Of a DNA stretch of 20,223 nt, positions 6,794 to 13,995 are shown in pieces. Both the position numbers and the translations under genes were made by a program. This DNA comes from a virus. How positions within the stretch are numbered: position 1 is the stretch's first letter; every line of letters begins with the position of its first letter. The notes below the pieces were generated by a model. The model had not been told where the DNA came from and ran no database searches. It was given only the letters and a program-made list of their open reading frames with translations. The stretch spans positions 1-20,223 of IMG/VR virus record IMGVR_UViG_3300002483_000007; one strand, given 5' to 3'.

Positions 6794-7009
6794 TTAACCT
6801 TTATATTGTTTTATAAACTCTTTACCCATCTTCTCGGCTTCAGCCGCGGTGCGATAAGAGTCTAGTTTTTCATTATCAATATAGGTAATGAATCGTCCTT
6901 TGTCCTTGTGAATCATGAGACGATTCTTCCCAACCTTCATGTCTTTAACATGCTGACCGGGAGGCATTTTACCACGAGTTTTTTCTCTCAGCTGTTTAAA
7001 CGTTTTCAT
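6794..7009 (-). CDS. Small basic protein in the gp68 position (putative prohead core)
   Basis: This 71-residue basic protein lies between gp67 and gp21, where T4 has gp68, a 141-residue prohead core protein. Visible features are a basic N-terminus ('MKTFKQLREKTRGKMPPGQH'), two or three short beta strands ('KNRLMIHKDKGRFITYIDNEKLDSY') and a C-terminal helix ('AAEAEKMGKEFIKQY'). The strand pattern would suit a small wHTH- or SPOR-like mini-domain, but I cannot assign one. Position suggests a core or protease-associated role; sequence similarity to T4 gp68 is not evident to me. A canonical late promoter lies 21 bases upstream, so this is the first gene of the unit running through gp21, gp22 and gp23. 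A short AAGG precedes the ATG. Confidence 0.75.
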   Translation of the reverse strand: MKTFKQLREKTRGKMPPGQHVKDMKVGKNRLMIHKDKGRFITYIDNEKLDSYRTAAEAEKMGKEFIKQYKG

Positions 7010-7029
7010 TTTAAACCTTGTTTAACTAT

Positions 7030-7037
7030 TATTTATA
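7030..7037 (-). promoter_or_regulatory. T4-type late promoter (TATAAATA)
   Basis: The minus strand reads TATAAATA exactly in the 50-base gap between the gp67 stop and the gp68-position gene. It would start a transcript for the protease, scaffold and capsid genes, letting these highly expressed proteins be made in excess over portal and gp67. Confidence 0.85.
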
Positions 7038-7059
7038 CTAATTAAAATTTGTAATAAAA

Positions 7060-7317
7060 TTATTCTTCATCTTCTGTTTCTTCCTCAGATGATTCTTCCT
7101 CAGATGATTCTTCCTCTTCTGTTTCTTCAACTTCTTCATCATCTAGATCTAGTTCTAATTGTTCTTCTTCTTCGCCATTAAAAATGTGTCCGGCCACTTT
7201 AACCTTTTCAGCTTCTAATGCATCATTTACTTTTGATTGAAGTATAGTGTGGAAGTGTGGTTCCGCTTTAGCAAAGTTTTGTCTAGTTATATCGTCAATT
7301 AAATCTTCAATACTCAT
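7060..7317 (-). CDS. 67: Prohead core protein gp67
   Basis: gp67 (PIP) is a small core protein of the T4 prohead needed for correct head shape and is cleaved by gp21. The 85-residue product has the same build as T4 gp67 (80 residues): an N-terminal helical part 'IEDLIDDITRQNFAKAEPHF', a middle 'EKVKVAGHIFNGEEEE' (T4 'EEKIAIARNFLIEGEE') and a C-terminal third almost entirely Glu, Asp and Ser. The ATG overlaps the gp20 stop by ATGA. A GGAG lies upstream inside gp20. The acidic tail is encoded partly by a 15-base tandem repeat. Confidence 0.92.
   Translation of the reverse strand: MSIEDLIDDITRQNFAKAEPHFHTILQSKVNDALEAEKVKVAGHIFNGEEEEQLELDLDDEEVEETEEEESSEEESSEEETEDEE
7081..7110. repeat. 15-bp tandem repeat in gp67
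   Basis: Two perfect copies of TTCCTCAGATGATTC (plus strand) lie side by side, followed by a partial third copy. Each encodes five residues of the acidic tail (Glu-Ser-Ser-Glu-Glu on the minus strand). It is a likely spot for repeat-number change. Confidence 0.9.
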
Positions 7318-8825
7318 TGTTCATCTCCAGTTGGTTCATCGTCTGTTGGACCTTCATCATCCATTTGTTTACCTAAGTTTTCAATTTCTTCATCAGTGAA
7401 CTGAAGCACGTTTTTCATTACCCATTCTTTTGAATAGTATTCGCCAACGTACTGCTGCATCTGATCAAGTGTTTGAATTCTTTCTCTCAATATTTCTGCG
7501 TCTCTGAGTTCTGTAAAATGATTATCGCGTGTATGTTCTACTATAATGCTGTTTTTCCAGCTGTCCCAGTCTTCTTCAGTAATAATACTTTTTAAGATCA
7601 ATTGCTTTTTTAATATGCCATAGAACAGCATATTAAATCGCGATCTCAATCTATCTATAAACTTCTGAAACTTTAATTCATCACGGTTAATCTCAGTAGA
7701 TCTACCAAGTGAGAACTGTGATTCTTGCTCAAGCCTGTTTATAGGTACGTTAAGCGATCTGTAGAGACGTTTCTGGAAGTATATGATATCGTCGATCTGT
7801 CCCAGGTTTTCACCGCCTGGTAAGGTAGAGATCTCAGTTCCTCGACCACCTTCTCGTCTTGGAAGCCAAAAATCTTCAAGCATCGACATACTTTTTCTAT
7901 CATCTCTTATTGCCCCTGTGCTAGCATCATATACCAGTTTATTACGATACTTCGCCATAATATTTTTCATATATTCTTCGGCCTTACCTCTTGGTAAGTT
8001 ACCAACATCAATATAGAATATTCTACGTTCAGGAGCTCGAGCTAGTCTGTATATAACCAGCGAGTCTTCCATCATGCGTAATTGGTTAATAGGTTTTAGT
8101 GCCTTATGTAAATGAGACACAACCTTACGACGTTCTTCGTCAAGTAAACCGGATGTAACATAACTTACAGAATCAGGACTCATCTTGATTCCTTGTTTAG
8201 TTGTTCCTGGTTTGTCCTGATAGATAAAAAACTCGTTTACATTTTCAATAATAGAAGCACCACTAATTGGATCTCTTTTCTTCTTAACTTCTTTTACTTT
8301 ACGAATCTTTGCTGCGTCTATAGGACGTATTTCTTGAATACCAAGCTTAGGATTCTTTTCGTCTACAACTAAGTGATGATACATTCTACCATCGACGTAC
8401 CAACGCTTGTATATGTCATGCCCTAAGGTATTAAACTCAAGCATTGAATATACTTGATCAAATTCTTCTTGAATTTGTTTCTTTATATTATCTGGTGCTT
8501 CAACATTATCAAGCACAAGCGATACAGATTTTTCTGTATCTGAAGATGTAACTGATTCGTTTACAATATCTTCTACAGCAGCATCAACCTCTGGATGGGT
8601 TGCTACTTGTCTATATTGTCGAATAAGTTGAAAGTCGTCTTTGGATTTTTTATCGTCATCACCAATGTTTACGTAGGTACCATAATGTGCACCAGCAGCA
8701 GTTACATAACCTGCTCCATCCTCATCTACAGGAGGTACGATTGACGGCAGCATATCCTTTCCGCTAGATGCTTTCGCTCTACGGATTTCAAATCCAAATA
8801 ATTTAAGTCCGCTATTATCTGCCAT
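7314..8825 (-). CDS. 20: Portal vertex protein gp20
   Basis: gp20 forms the dodecameric portal at one head vertex. It initiates prohead assembly and is the channel for DNA packaging by gp17 and the docking site for the neck. The 503-residue product is close to T4 gp20 (524), with the diagnostic 'RAPERRIFYIDVGNLPRGKA' (residues about 263-282), 'KLVYDASTGAIRDDR' (about 296-310), 'WLPRREGGRGTEISTLPGG' (about 320-338) and 'LYRSLNVPINRL'. The C-terminus is acidic, as in T4. The ATG is preceded by AAGGA. It overlaps gp67 by 4 bases. A hairpin that may be a terminator separates it from gp19. Confidence 0.98.
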   Translation of the reverse strand: MADNSGLKLFGFEIRRAKASSGKDMLPSIVPPVDEDGAGYVTAAGAHYGTYVNIGDDDKKSKDDFQLIRQYRQVATHPEVDAAVEDIVNESVTSSDTEKSVSLVLDNVEAPDNIKKQIQEEFDQVYSMLEFNTLGHDIYKRWYVDGRMYHHLVVDEKNPKLGIQEIRPIDAAKIRKVKEVKKKRDPISGASIIENVNEFFIYQDKPGTTKQGIKMSPDSVSYVTSGLLDEERRKVVSHLHKALKPINQLRMMEDSLVIYRLARAPERRIFYIDVGNLPRGKAEEYMKNIMAKYRNKLVYDASTGAIRDDRKSMSMLEDFWLPRREGGRGTEISTLPGGENLGQIDDIIYFQKRLYRSLNVPINRLEQESQFSLGRSTEINRDELKFQKFIDRLRSRFNMLFYGILKKQLILKSIITEEDWDSWKNSIIVEHTRDNHFTELRDAEILRERIQTLDQMQQYVGEYYSKEWVMKNVLQFTDEEIENLGKQMDDEGPTDDEPTGDEQ

Positions 8826-8841
8826 TTTAATTCCTTTTAAC

Positions 8842-8872
8842 AGTAAAGAAAGGGCAGAAAAGCTCTGCCCTT
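8842..8872 (-). terminator. Probable intrinsic terminator between gp19 and gp20
   Basis: On the minus strand AAGGGCAGA and TCTGCCCTT form a perfect 9-base-pair stem with a 5-base loop, followed by the interrupted T tract TCTTTA. It follows the gp19 stop by about 17 bases. The T tract is weaker than that of the other terminators here, so partial readthrough into gp20 is likely. Confidence 0.65.
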
Positions 8873-8877
8873 CCCTC

Positions 8878-8885
8878 TATTTATT
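8878..8885 (-). promoter_or_regulatory. Possible degenerate late promoter (AATAAATA) before gp20
   Basis: The minus strand reads AATAAATA, one mismatch from the late consensus, in the gap between gp19 and gp20. It is the only late-promoter-like element that could serve gp20 and gp67. A start about 8 bases downstream would fall inside the hairpin, so that transcript would not form the terminator. Single mismatches also occur by chance in coding sequence, so this is tentative. Confidence 0.3.
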
Positions 8886-8888
8886 CAC

Positions 8889-9416
8889 TTACGTAGTGGT
8901 ATTAGATTCCCAGTACTGGACTTGGAATTCCACCGTGAATCTCTCGATTTCGTTTTCTGAAGCATAGTTCAGATCGATTGGAGAGACCGCAGTTGGAAAA
9001 CAACCACGGAAGTTATAAGTCTTCAGAGTAGATCCGTCTTTGTCGATTTGATCAACAATAAGATCTGCCTCGTAATCTGTGACGTTGGTTAGACCAGTGT
9101 TTTGCTGGTGGCCGTTCATGCCATTCATCCAACGCTCCATTGAATCACGAATTCTGAAGTCTGTGTCGTTTATAATAGTCGGCGTCCATACATCGAATAC
9201 ACGATCGCCGGCCATTTTTAATTGTCTACCTCGGAAAGGTACGATAATAGTACCGATAGTAGAACCTGGAAGCTGAGCTGCCTCGCAAAGGAATGAAGTA
9301 ATTTCTACATCACCGTTTGCGTAAGTAGGAAAATTGATAGTAGCTTTAAACAGATTAGGTCTAGCGCCACCACCTCTCAGCTTGGATTTGAAGTCATCAA
9401 CTCCTAAAATAGCCAT
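8889..9416 (-). CDS. 19: Tail tube protein gp19
   Basis: gp19 stacks as hexameric rings to form the inner tail tube through which DNA passes. The 175-residue product has the standard length (T4 163) and pattern: N-terminal 'GVDDFKSKLRGGGARPNLFKATINFP', 'FLCEAAQLPGSTIGTIIVPFRGRQLKMAGDR', and 'SMERWMNGMNGH', followed by C-terminal strands 'YNFRGCFPTAVSPIDL'. The ATG has a strong AGGAG ribosome binding site, fitting a protein needed in many copies. It follows gp18 after 21 bases and is the last gene of the sheath and tube unit. Confidence 0.97.
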   Translation of the reverse strand: MAILGVDDFKSKLRGGGARPNLFKATINFPTYANGDVEITSFLCEAAQLPGSTIGTIIVPFRGRQLKMAGDRVFDVWTPTIINDTDFRIRDSMERWMNGMNGHQQNTGLTNVTDYEADLIVDQIDKDGSTLKTYNFRGCFPTAVSPIDLNYASENEIERFTVEFQVQYWESNTTT

Positions 9417-9437
9417 TTGTTATCTCCTCTGACGCTG

Positions 9438-11180
9438 TTATACTGTGCCTGCTACTTCTTCAAATTCCACGCCAGTTCTTACAGCTACAAAGTTTAGAGT
9501 GATGTAGTTGACCGAACGTGCTGGCTTAATGAAGATATTAGCAACAAATTCATTTCTATCGATTACGGCCGCAGTGTTATTTGTTGCGTCACACACAACT
9601 CTGAAGTCCGTTATACCTCTTCTACCTTGGATTTCTCTCAAGAAAGGCTCGACAATGTTTACGAATTCAGCACGGGAAAACTCATCGTTAAATTCGAAGA
9701 GTGTATTTCGAGCAGCCAAAGAAACAGCTCTTTCAACTGTTAGGAACAATCTCCGAACGTTGATTCTGTCGAATGCCGAAGGCCGTGCTAATTTTGTTTT
9801 ATCACCAAACAATAGGACACCTTGTCCTGGTATGTTTGAGATTGGGTTAACGCCTGCTTTATATAAAGTATCACGCTGTGACTTATTCGGTGAAGAAGCC
9901 AGAGATGTAATACCTAGATATGCACCCCGCCTTGGACCGGCTGGTGAGAACCAAGGTGCAGCATTTGCGTCTGTTGCAGCCATGATACCAGCAGTAGAAG
10001 ATGCGGCTGGGATGAAGCGGTATTTATCGTTATATTTATCGTAAACTTTTAGATAGTTGTTATCAACTACCAGATAAGATGAATTTGTAAATGTATCTGA
10101 TGTTGCTATCGCGTTTGTTACTTGAGTAGCTGGTGATGATACGTTTACGACATCTGATCTTGCAGGGGATGTAACTACAACACAGTCTTTACGAGTAGTT
10201 CCGGCTGTTGTAACTAGATCGTTTACAACCGTAGTTTGATCTGATCTTGAACTCATGCCAGGTGCAATCAAGAAATCTACTGTTATCGTATCTTTATCTT
10301 CTAAAGTATCGAATCCAGTAGCTATATTGCCAGCTGATAGTGTGCTAGCATCTGTACCGTTTGCAAGTGATGTGGTTCTTACATCTCTAACTTCAGAGCT
10401 GTAATCTTTACCACTGACTGCGGCTGAACCAGCGTCAGCATCGAACTGACCTGCTGCGCCGAAACCTGCCATCCATACATATTCTGATTTTCCGTTAATC
10501 GTTTCTACTGCGTAGTTAGATGAACCATCAGGTGACTTTGCGTTTGAAGCCTTTGAAATAAATGGGAATGTTTCGAGGATTGAACCGCGAGTTCCGGAGA
10601 ATAATCCGTCTTCATCGACAACTGCAACATGCATCTCATCGTTTGTTGCACCGACTCCAGTAGCGTAAGTAGATGTACCAGGTGCAGCATCAAAGCTACC
10701 CTTATAGATCCAGTTAGTAAATGCTGAGTCAGCTGCAGATTGCGGACAGACAGAAACTGATAATGAATTACCAAGCGCTCCTGGCCATTTTGCGACAAAA
10801 ACATTATTGTCGCTGTCTCGGGCCGCTAATTGTGCGTTCCAATTATCGAGACTTTTTACAACGGGCTGACTGCTTTGAGCTACATCAGTCGCGTTATTTG
10901 CATTACTGTCGATTGCTCGAACAGTTTGCATAGAATTTGAGTATCTTAAGAAATACGCCGCCGATAGGAAATCGACTGCTCTTCCTTCATTATCGTCAGG
11001 AGATCCAAAAGTCTCAGCAAGTGTCGCCTCACCATCGATGAGGGTAGCTTGTTCAACCGGACCCCAACGAAAGTTCCCGACGAATGCGCCAGTGGTAGAT
11101 TGTACATTAGGCACAACGCCCGTAAGATCTACTTCCTTGACAACAATCGCTGGAGACTCTGAGGGAGTAAATAGTGCCAT
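9438..11180 (-). CDS. 18: Contractile tail sheath protein gp18
   Basis: gp18 forms the contractile sheath around the gp19 tube. The 580-residue product is shorter than T4 gp18 (659). Both ends are conserved: N-terminal 'SPAIVVKEVDLTGVVPNVQS' and 'GAFVGNFRWGPVEQ', and a C-terminal domain with 'GQGVLLFGDKT', 'FDRINVRRLFLTVERAVS', 'FEFNDEF' and 'FREI'-like 'FLREIQGRRGI', ending in the strand-exchange region 'NYITLNFVAVRTGVEFEE'. The middle (about residues 80-330) is Ser/Ala/Asp-rich and corresponds to the variable, surface-exposed part of sheath proteins. AAAGGA precedes the ATG. A canonical late promoter lies 66 bases upstream. Confidence 0.97.
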   Translation of the reverse strand: MALFTPSESPAIVVKEVDLTGVVPNVQSTTGAFVGNFRWGPVEQATLIDGEATLAETFGSPDDNEGRAVDFLSAAYFLRYSNSMQTVRAIDSNANNATDVAQSSQPVVKSLDNWNAQLAARDSDNNVFVAKWPGALGNSLSVSVCPQSAADSAFTNWIYKGSFDAAPGTSTYATGVGATNDEMHVAVVDEDGLFSGTRGSILETFPFISKASNAKSPDGSSNYAVETINGKSEYVWMAGFGAAGQFDADAGSAAVSGKDYSSEVRDVRTTSLANGTDASTLSAGNIATGFDTLEDKDTITVDFLIAPGMSSRSDQTTVVNDLVTTAGTTRKDCVVVTSPARSDVVNVSSPATQVTNAIATSDTFTNSSYLVVDNNYLKVYDKYNDKYRFIPAASSTAGIMAATDANAAPWFSPAGPRRGAYLGITSLASSPNKSQRDTLYKAGVNPISNIPGQGVLLFGDKTKLARPSAFDRINVRRLFLTVERAVSLAARNTLFEFNDEFSRAEFVNIVEPFLREIQGRRGITDFRVVCDATNNTAAVIDRNEFVANIFIKPARSVNYITLNFVAVRTGVEFEEVAGTV

Positions 11181-11229
11181 GACTGTTTTTCCTTTTCCAG
11201 TGTTCTAATTATAAGCAAAACATAATAAG

Positions 11230-11273
11230 AATCTTCACTTGATAGTATTTATAATAATTTTAAAATGAAGATT
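11230..11273. repeat. 8-bp inverted repeat flanking the gp18 late promoter
   Basis: AATCTTCA at 11230-11237 and its exact reverse complement TGAAGATT at 11266-11273 bracket the TATAAATA element at 11246-11253. With a G-T wobble and one more pair the arms extend to 10 bases. The arms are 28 bases apart, so it could be a protein-binding symmetry or a weak hairpin at the end of gp17. Confidence 0.55.
11246..11253 (-). promoter_or_regulatory. T4-type late promoter (TATAAATA)
   Basis: The minus strand reads TATAAATA exactly in the 94-base gap between the gp17 stop and gp18. It would drive the sheath and tube genes separately from the terminase genes, whose products are needed in far fewer copies. 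Confidence 0.85.
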
Positions 11274-11274
11274 T

Positions 11275-12861
11275 TTACCACTGTTCTTCATACGTTATGG
11301 CCCATGGGTGTTCTTCTCGGTCCTGTTGAGCAATATATTCTGATCCATCATCTACAAATCCAAAAGGTAACACGTCTTCTTCAATCTCTTTTATTCTTTG
11401 TTTAAACATCATTTCTTTAAGATTGATGTCTGTCATGTCACCGAAGTAATTACTTGTAGCAAAATAACCAAACATCACTAGATTCATCATTAAGTCATCA
11501 TGGTTGCCTTCTGCTGCTTGGTATGATTGGCCTCTTGATACAAACGTAGATATTTCTAAAATAGTATTTTCATCTACAATCTTGAGCTTATTGTTTTCAA
11601 TAATATCTTTAATCGCAGAACATCCAAGTCTTTTTACTTTACGAGTCATTTCAATACCAAGAGCATTTGCCTTTATGGCAGACTCAACATGCATGTTTTC
11701 ATATTCTAATTCATGATACAGGCCATTGGTTACCACACCACCTTGATCATTTGATTCAATTACTACATATGCTTCATTGTAGACTTTTGCATATTTATAG
11801 ATAATATTAGGGAAGAGTAATGGAGAGATAATATTATTGCGATATACAGCAACCTGTGCAAACGGGCGAGAGCTAATATCGATCACATTAAACGTAGAAT
11901 AATCCTGTCCTCTTCCTCTACTAACATCTACGGTCATGATATAATCATGGCCTTTAACGGGTTCTTCATAAATAAGAACAGAATTATCTTCTATTCTTCT
12001 TAATGGTTCTTTTGCTTTTAGATCTAATAAAGTATCTGCACCAACTAACGTATCACCTGTTCCAAAGAATGTATTTCCAAATTCCTGATCAAATTGCATC
12101 TGTGAAGTATTAGCAATTGTTTGTTTCTTCCATGCAGCATCTCGTCCTGGAACATCCCACCAATCAACTCTAAATGGTGAGTATTCATTTGTCCCTTGTA
12201 CGGCACCTTCCCATATCTTATAAAACGTGTTACCTATACCATTAGCAGTCGACGTTATAATAACCTTCGTGTCCTTACCAGATGATACAACTGGATACGT
12301 AGAAGTATAGAACTCAGATGCTCTTTCCACAAACGCGAACTCGTCAAGGTATAGTAGGTTCACCGACATACCACGAATAGATGAACCACTCGTTGCAGCT
12401 GCAACTATTCTTGAGTTGTTTGAAAACTCGATTGAACCTTTGTTTAATGCTTTACAACCAGGCTGTAGAAAGAAAGGAAGATTCTCGAGCATAAGAGTGA
12501 CTCTTGCCAGCATCTCACGCGCCGTAGCACCTTTATTGGCAAGTATCGCAATCGTTTTTTCAGGATGAAATATAGCAAACCAAAGTAAGTAAGCAACAGA
12601 ACTAATTGATTTACCAGACTGTCTACATGCTAAAACAATGCTGAATCTATTATTATTAAAAGAATCAAACATTTTTTGCTGATACGGATATAGATGAAAC
12701 GGCACCAGGCCTGTATCAAGTGAAATTATTTTAGCATAATTTGTAGCAAAGTAGGCTGGATCTTTCATGCATTTGGCGTATTCTTGGACGTCTTCTTTTG
12801 TCCATTCTGTAACTACACCATCTCTTTTTACATTAACGTTTCCAAGATATGTTTCATTCAT
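11275..12861 (-). CDS. 17: Terminase large subunit gp17
   Basis: gp17 is the packaging motor ATPase and headful nuclease acting at the portal. In the 528-residue product (T4 610) the ATPase shows Walker A 'CRQSGKS' (about residues 79-85), Walker B 'LLYLDE' (169-174) and the coupling motif 'TSTANG' (about 203-208). The RNase H-fold nuclease shows the three acidic positions in 'TVDVSRGRGQDYS' (Asp312), 'VVIESNDQGG' (Glu369) and 'GNHDDLMMNLVMF' (Asp454/455), spaced as in T4. I chose the ATG at 12861, which overlaps the end of gp16 by 8 bases. An in-frame TTG at 12882 would add 7 residues but lacks a ribosome binding site. Weak initiation and overlap suggest coupling to gp16. Confidence 0.98.
   Translation of the reverse strand: MNETYLGNVNVKRDGVVTEWTKEDVQEYAKCMKDPAYFATNYAKIISLDTGLVPFHLYPYQQKMFDSFNNNRFSIVLACRQSGKSISSVAYLLWFAIFHPEKTIAILANKGATAREMLARVTLMLENLPFFLQPGCKALNKGSIEFSNNSRIVAAATSGSSIRGMSVNLLYLDEFAFVERASEFYTSTYPVVSSGKDTKVIITSTANGIGNTFYKIWEGAVQGTNEYSPFRVDWWDVPGRDAAWKKQTIANTSQMQFDQEFGNTFFGTGDTLVGADTLLDLKAKEPLRRIEDNSVLIYEEPVKGHDYIMTVDVSRGRGQDYSTFNVIDISSRPFAQVAVYRNNIISPLLFPNIIYKYAKVYNEAYVVIESNDQGGVVTNGLYHELEYENMHVESAIKANALGIEMTRKVKRLGCSAIKDIIENNKLKIVDENTILEISTFVSRGQSYQAAEGNHDDLMMNLVMFGYFATSNYFGDMTDINLKEMMFKQRIKEIEEDVLPFGFVDDGSEYIAQQDREEHPWAITYEEQW
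11792..11799 (-). promoter_or_regulatory. Possible intragenic late promoter in gp17
   Basis: An exact TATAAATA on the minus strand lies within gp17, encoding Tyr-Lys-Tyr near residue 357, at the start of the second half of the nuclease domain. It may be chance in AT-rich coding DNA. Confidence 0.3.
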
Positions 12862-13213
12862 CTTTATAGTCTTTAATGTCAATTACATTACTAGTATCAA
12901 CTTCTTTCAAAAGCATTCTTTGTAAATCAGTAGTAGAACCTACAAACAAATTATTCGTTGTTCCGTTAGGTAAACCCTTTAGATCTTCCTTATGTTTATA
13001 TGCTTTCTTTTTCTTGTGCATATCCATAAGGTTACCATTGATGTCAGACACAGTCTTCATCGTAGTAGCAAGAACTTCAAACGCTCGAGGATGTTCAGTG
13101 TTACGTGCGACATCCATCATATCGTCAAGTGCAGCTGATCCTTTTGCTAAAAGATCGTGGTACATTTGACGGGCATATTCAAAATCATTTTCTGCATTAT
13201 CAGAATCATTCAT
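12854..13213 (-). CDS. 16: Terminase small subunit gp16
   Basis: gp16 forms rings that regulate the gp17 ATPase and select DNA for packaging. The 119-residue product is short for the family (T4 164). It keeps the characteristic central helices with 'ARNTEHPRAFEVLATTMKTV' and 'INGNLMDMHKKKK', the counterpart of the T4 'EHPRVYEVL...INKEMMDLHKK' region. N- and C-terminal parts are acidic and probably flexible. I chose the ATG at 13213, which shares its A with the gp15 stop (TGATG); a GTG one codon earlier is possible. The gene overlaps gp17 by 8 bases. Confidence 0.94.
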   Translation of the reverse strand: MNDSDNAENDFEYARQMYHDLLAKGSAALDDMMDVARNTEHPRAFEVLATTMKTVSDINGNLMDMHKKKKAYKHKEDLKGLPNGTTNNLFVGSTTDLQRMLLKEVDTSNVIDIKDYKDE

Positions 13214-13995
13214 CACGCACTATCCACAGATTGAGTTATTGTTTCACTAAATCCGAAATCAGAATCAGGACTTACAGACAGAGGATTAGGTTTGACTGTA
13301 AGAGTTTGTAGTAATTCATCAGAATCAAGCATTCCGTTGCCGATCTGATAAAAGTTATTTATTGAAGTTCTAACGATACCAGCTTCAGCAATTGGTCCGT
13401 AGAAGTTCGCTTTCATTTCAAAATCAAGCGTATATATGATTGTACGTCTTTGTTCTTGCGGACCCTCAAAGTCGTCTGTAAATGTTACGCCTGCAATTGT
13501 GATTGGAACATCTTCTTTAATATCCGGTATACTACTCAATGGTTTTACTGTCAAGGTGTATGTAGGATTGAATCTTGGAAGAATCTGTTCTACTATTTGT
13601 AGAGCGTCATCTTGATTCTTAGTGAATATGTTTAACTGAAAACTAAGATTATAAGGTACGTAACTATAAATTCTATTACGTGTATTAATAGTAGTACCAT
13701 TATTAATGTAATTGTTTATCTTTGGTAACTGACGTGCAGTGTCGTATGAAATACCTAATATCTCAAATGACATACGAGGTAACTTTACCGCAACACTTTG
13801 ATCTGTTTCTAGATTAGGAAATGATCTAATTCTTTCGAGAAACTTTTGCTTAGGTGCATATGCTAAAGGAACTTTTACTTGAGAAATTGTGGCTCCGGCT
13901 GAGTTCTTTCTCAAAATGTATAGATCATTAAACATACGTCCAAAAAGCGCAACGCTTTTCCGCATTCTTTGATGATAAAAATGTACTCCAAACAT
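13213..13995 (-). CDS. 15: Tail sheath stabiliser and completion protein gp15
   Basis: gp15 caps the finished tail as a hexameric terminator and provides the contact with the neck of the filled head. The 260-residue product is close to T4 gp15 (272). It shares 'RMFNDLYILRKNSAG...KVPLAYAPKQKFLERI' (T4 'LFSNIQIKRQ...RVPITYASKEHFMMKL'), 'FQLNIFTKNQDDALQIVEQILPRFNPTY' split over two strands and a helix, and 'RRTIIYTLDFEMKANFYGPI'. The ATG overlaps the gp14 stop (TAATG) and has GGAG upstream. It overlaps gp16 by one base. Confidence 0.96.
   Translation of the reverse strand: MFGVHFYHQRMRKSVALFGRMFNDLYILRKNSAGATISQVKVPLAYAPKQKFLERIRSFPNLETDQSVAVKLPRMSFEILGISYDTARQLPKINNYINNGTTINTRNRIYSYVPYNLSFQLNIFTKNQDDALQIVEQILPRFNPTYTLTVKPLSSIPDIKEDVPITIAGVTFTDDFEGPQEQRRTIIYTLDFEMKANFYGPIAEAGIVRTSINNFYQIGNGMLDSDELLQTLTVKPNPLSVSPDSDFGFSETITQSVDSA

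Noticed and set aside
9508-10044. 178-residue plus-strand open frame opposite gp18
   Set aside because: It lies fully within the conserved gp18 C-terminal region, has no ribosome binding site and its translation looks like a codon shadow.
10021-10045. Two late-promoter-like elements (GATAAATA on the minus strand) in gp18
   Set aside because: Each has a mismatch and lies in conserved coding sequence; not distinguishable from chance.
10505-10804. 99-residue minus-strand frame inside gp18
   Set aside because: Low-complexity Leu/His/Gln composition typical of an out-of-frame reading of a Ser/Ala-rich gene.
12862-12882. TTG start for gp17 adding seven residues
   Set aside because: No ribosome binding site precedes it and the ATG at 12861 gives the usual short overlap with gp16.
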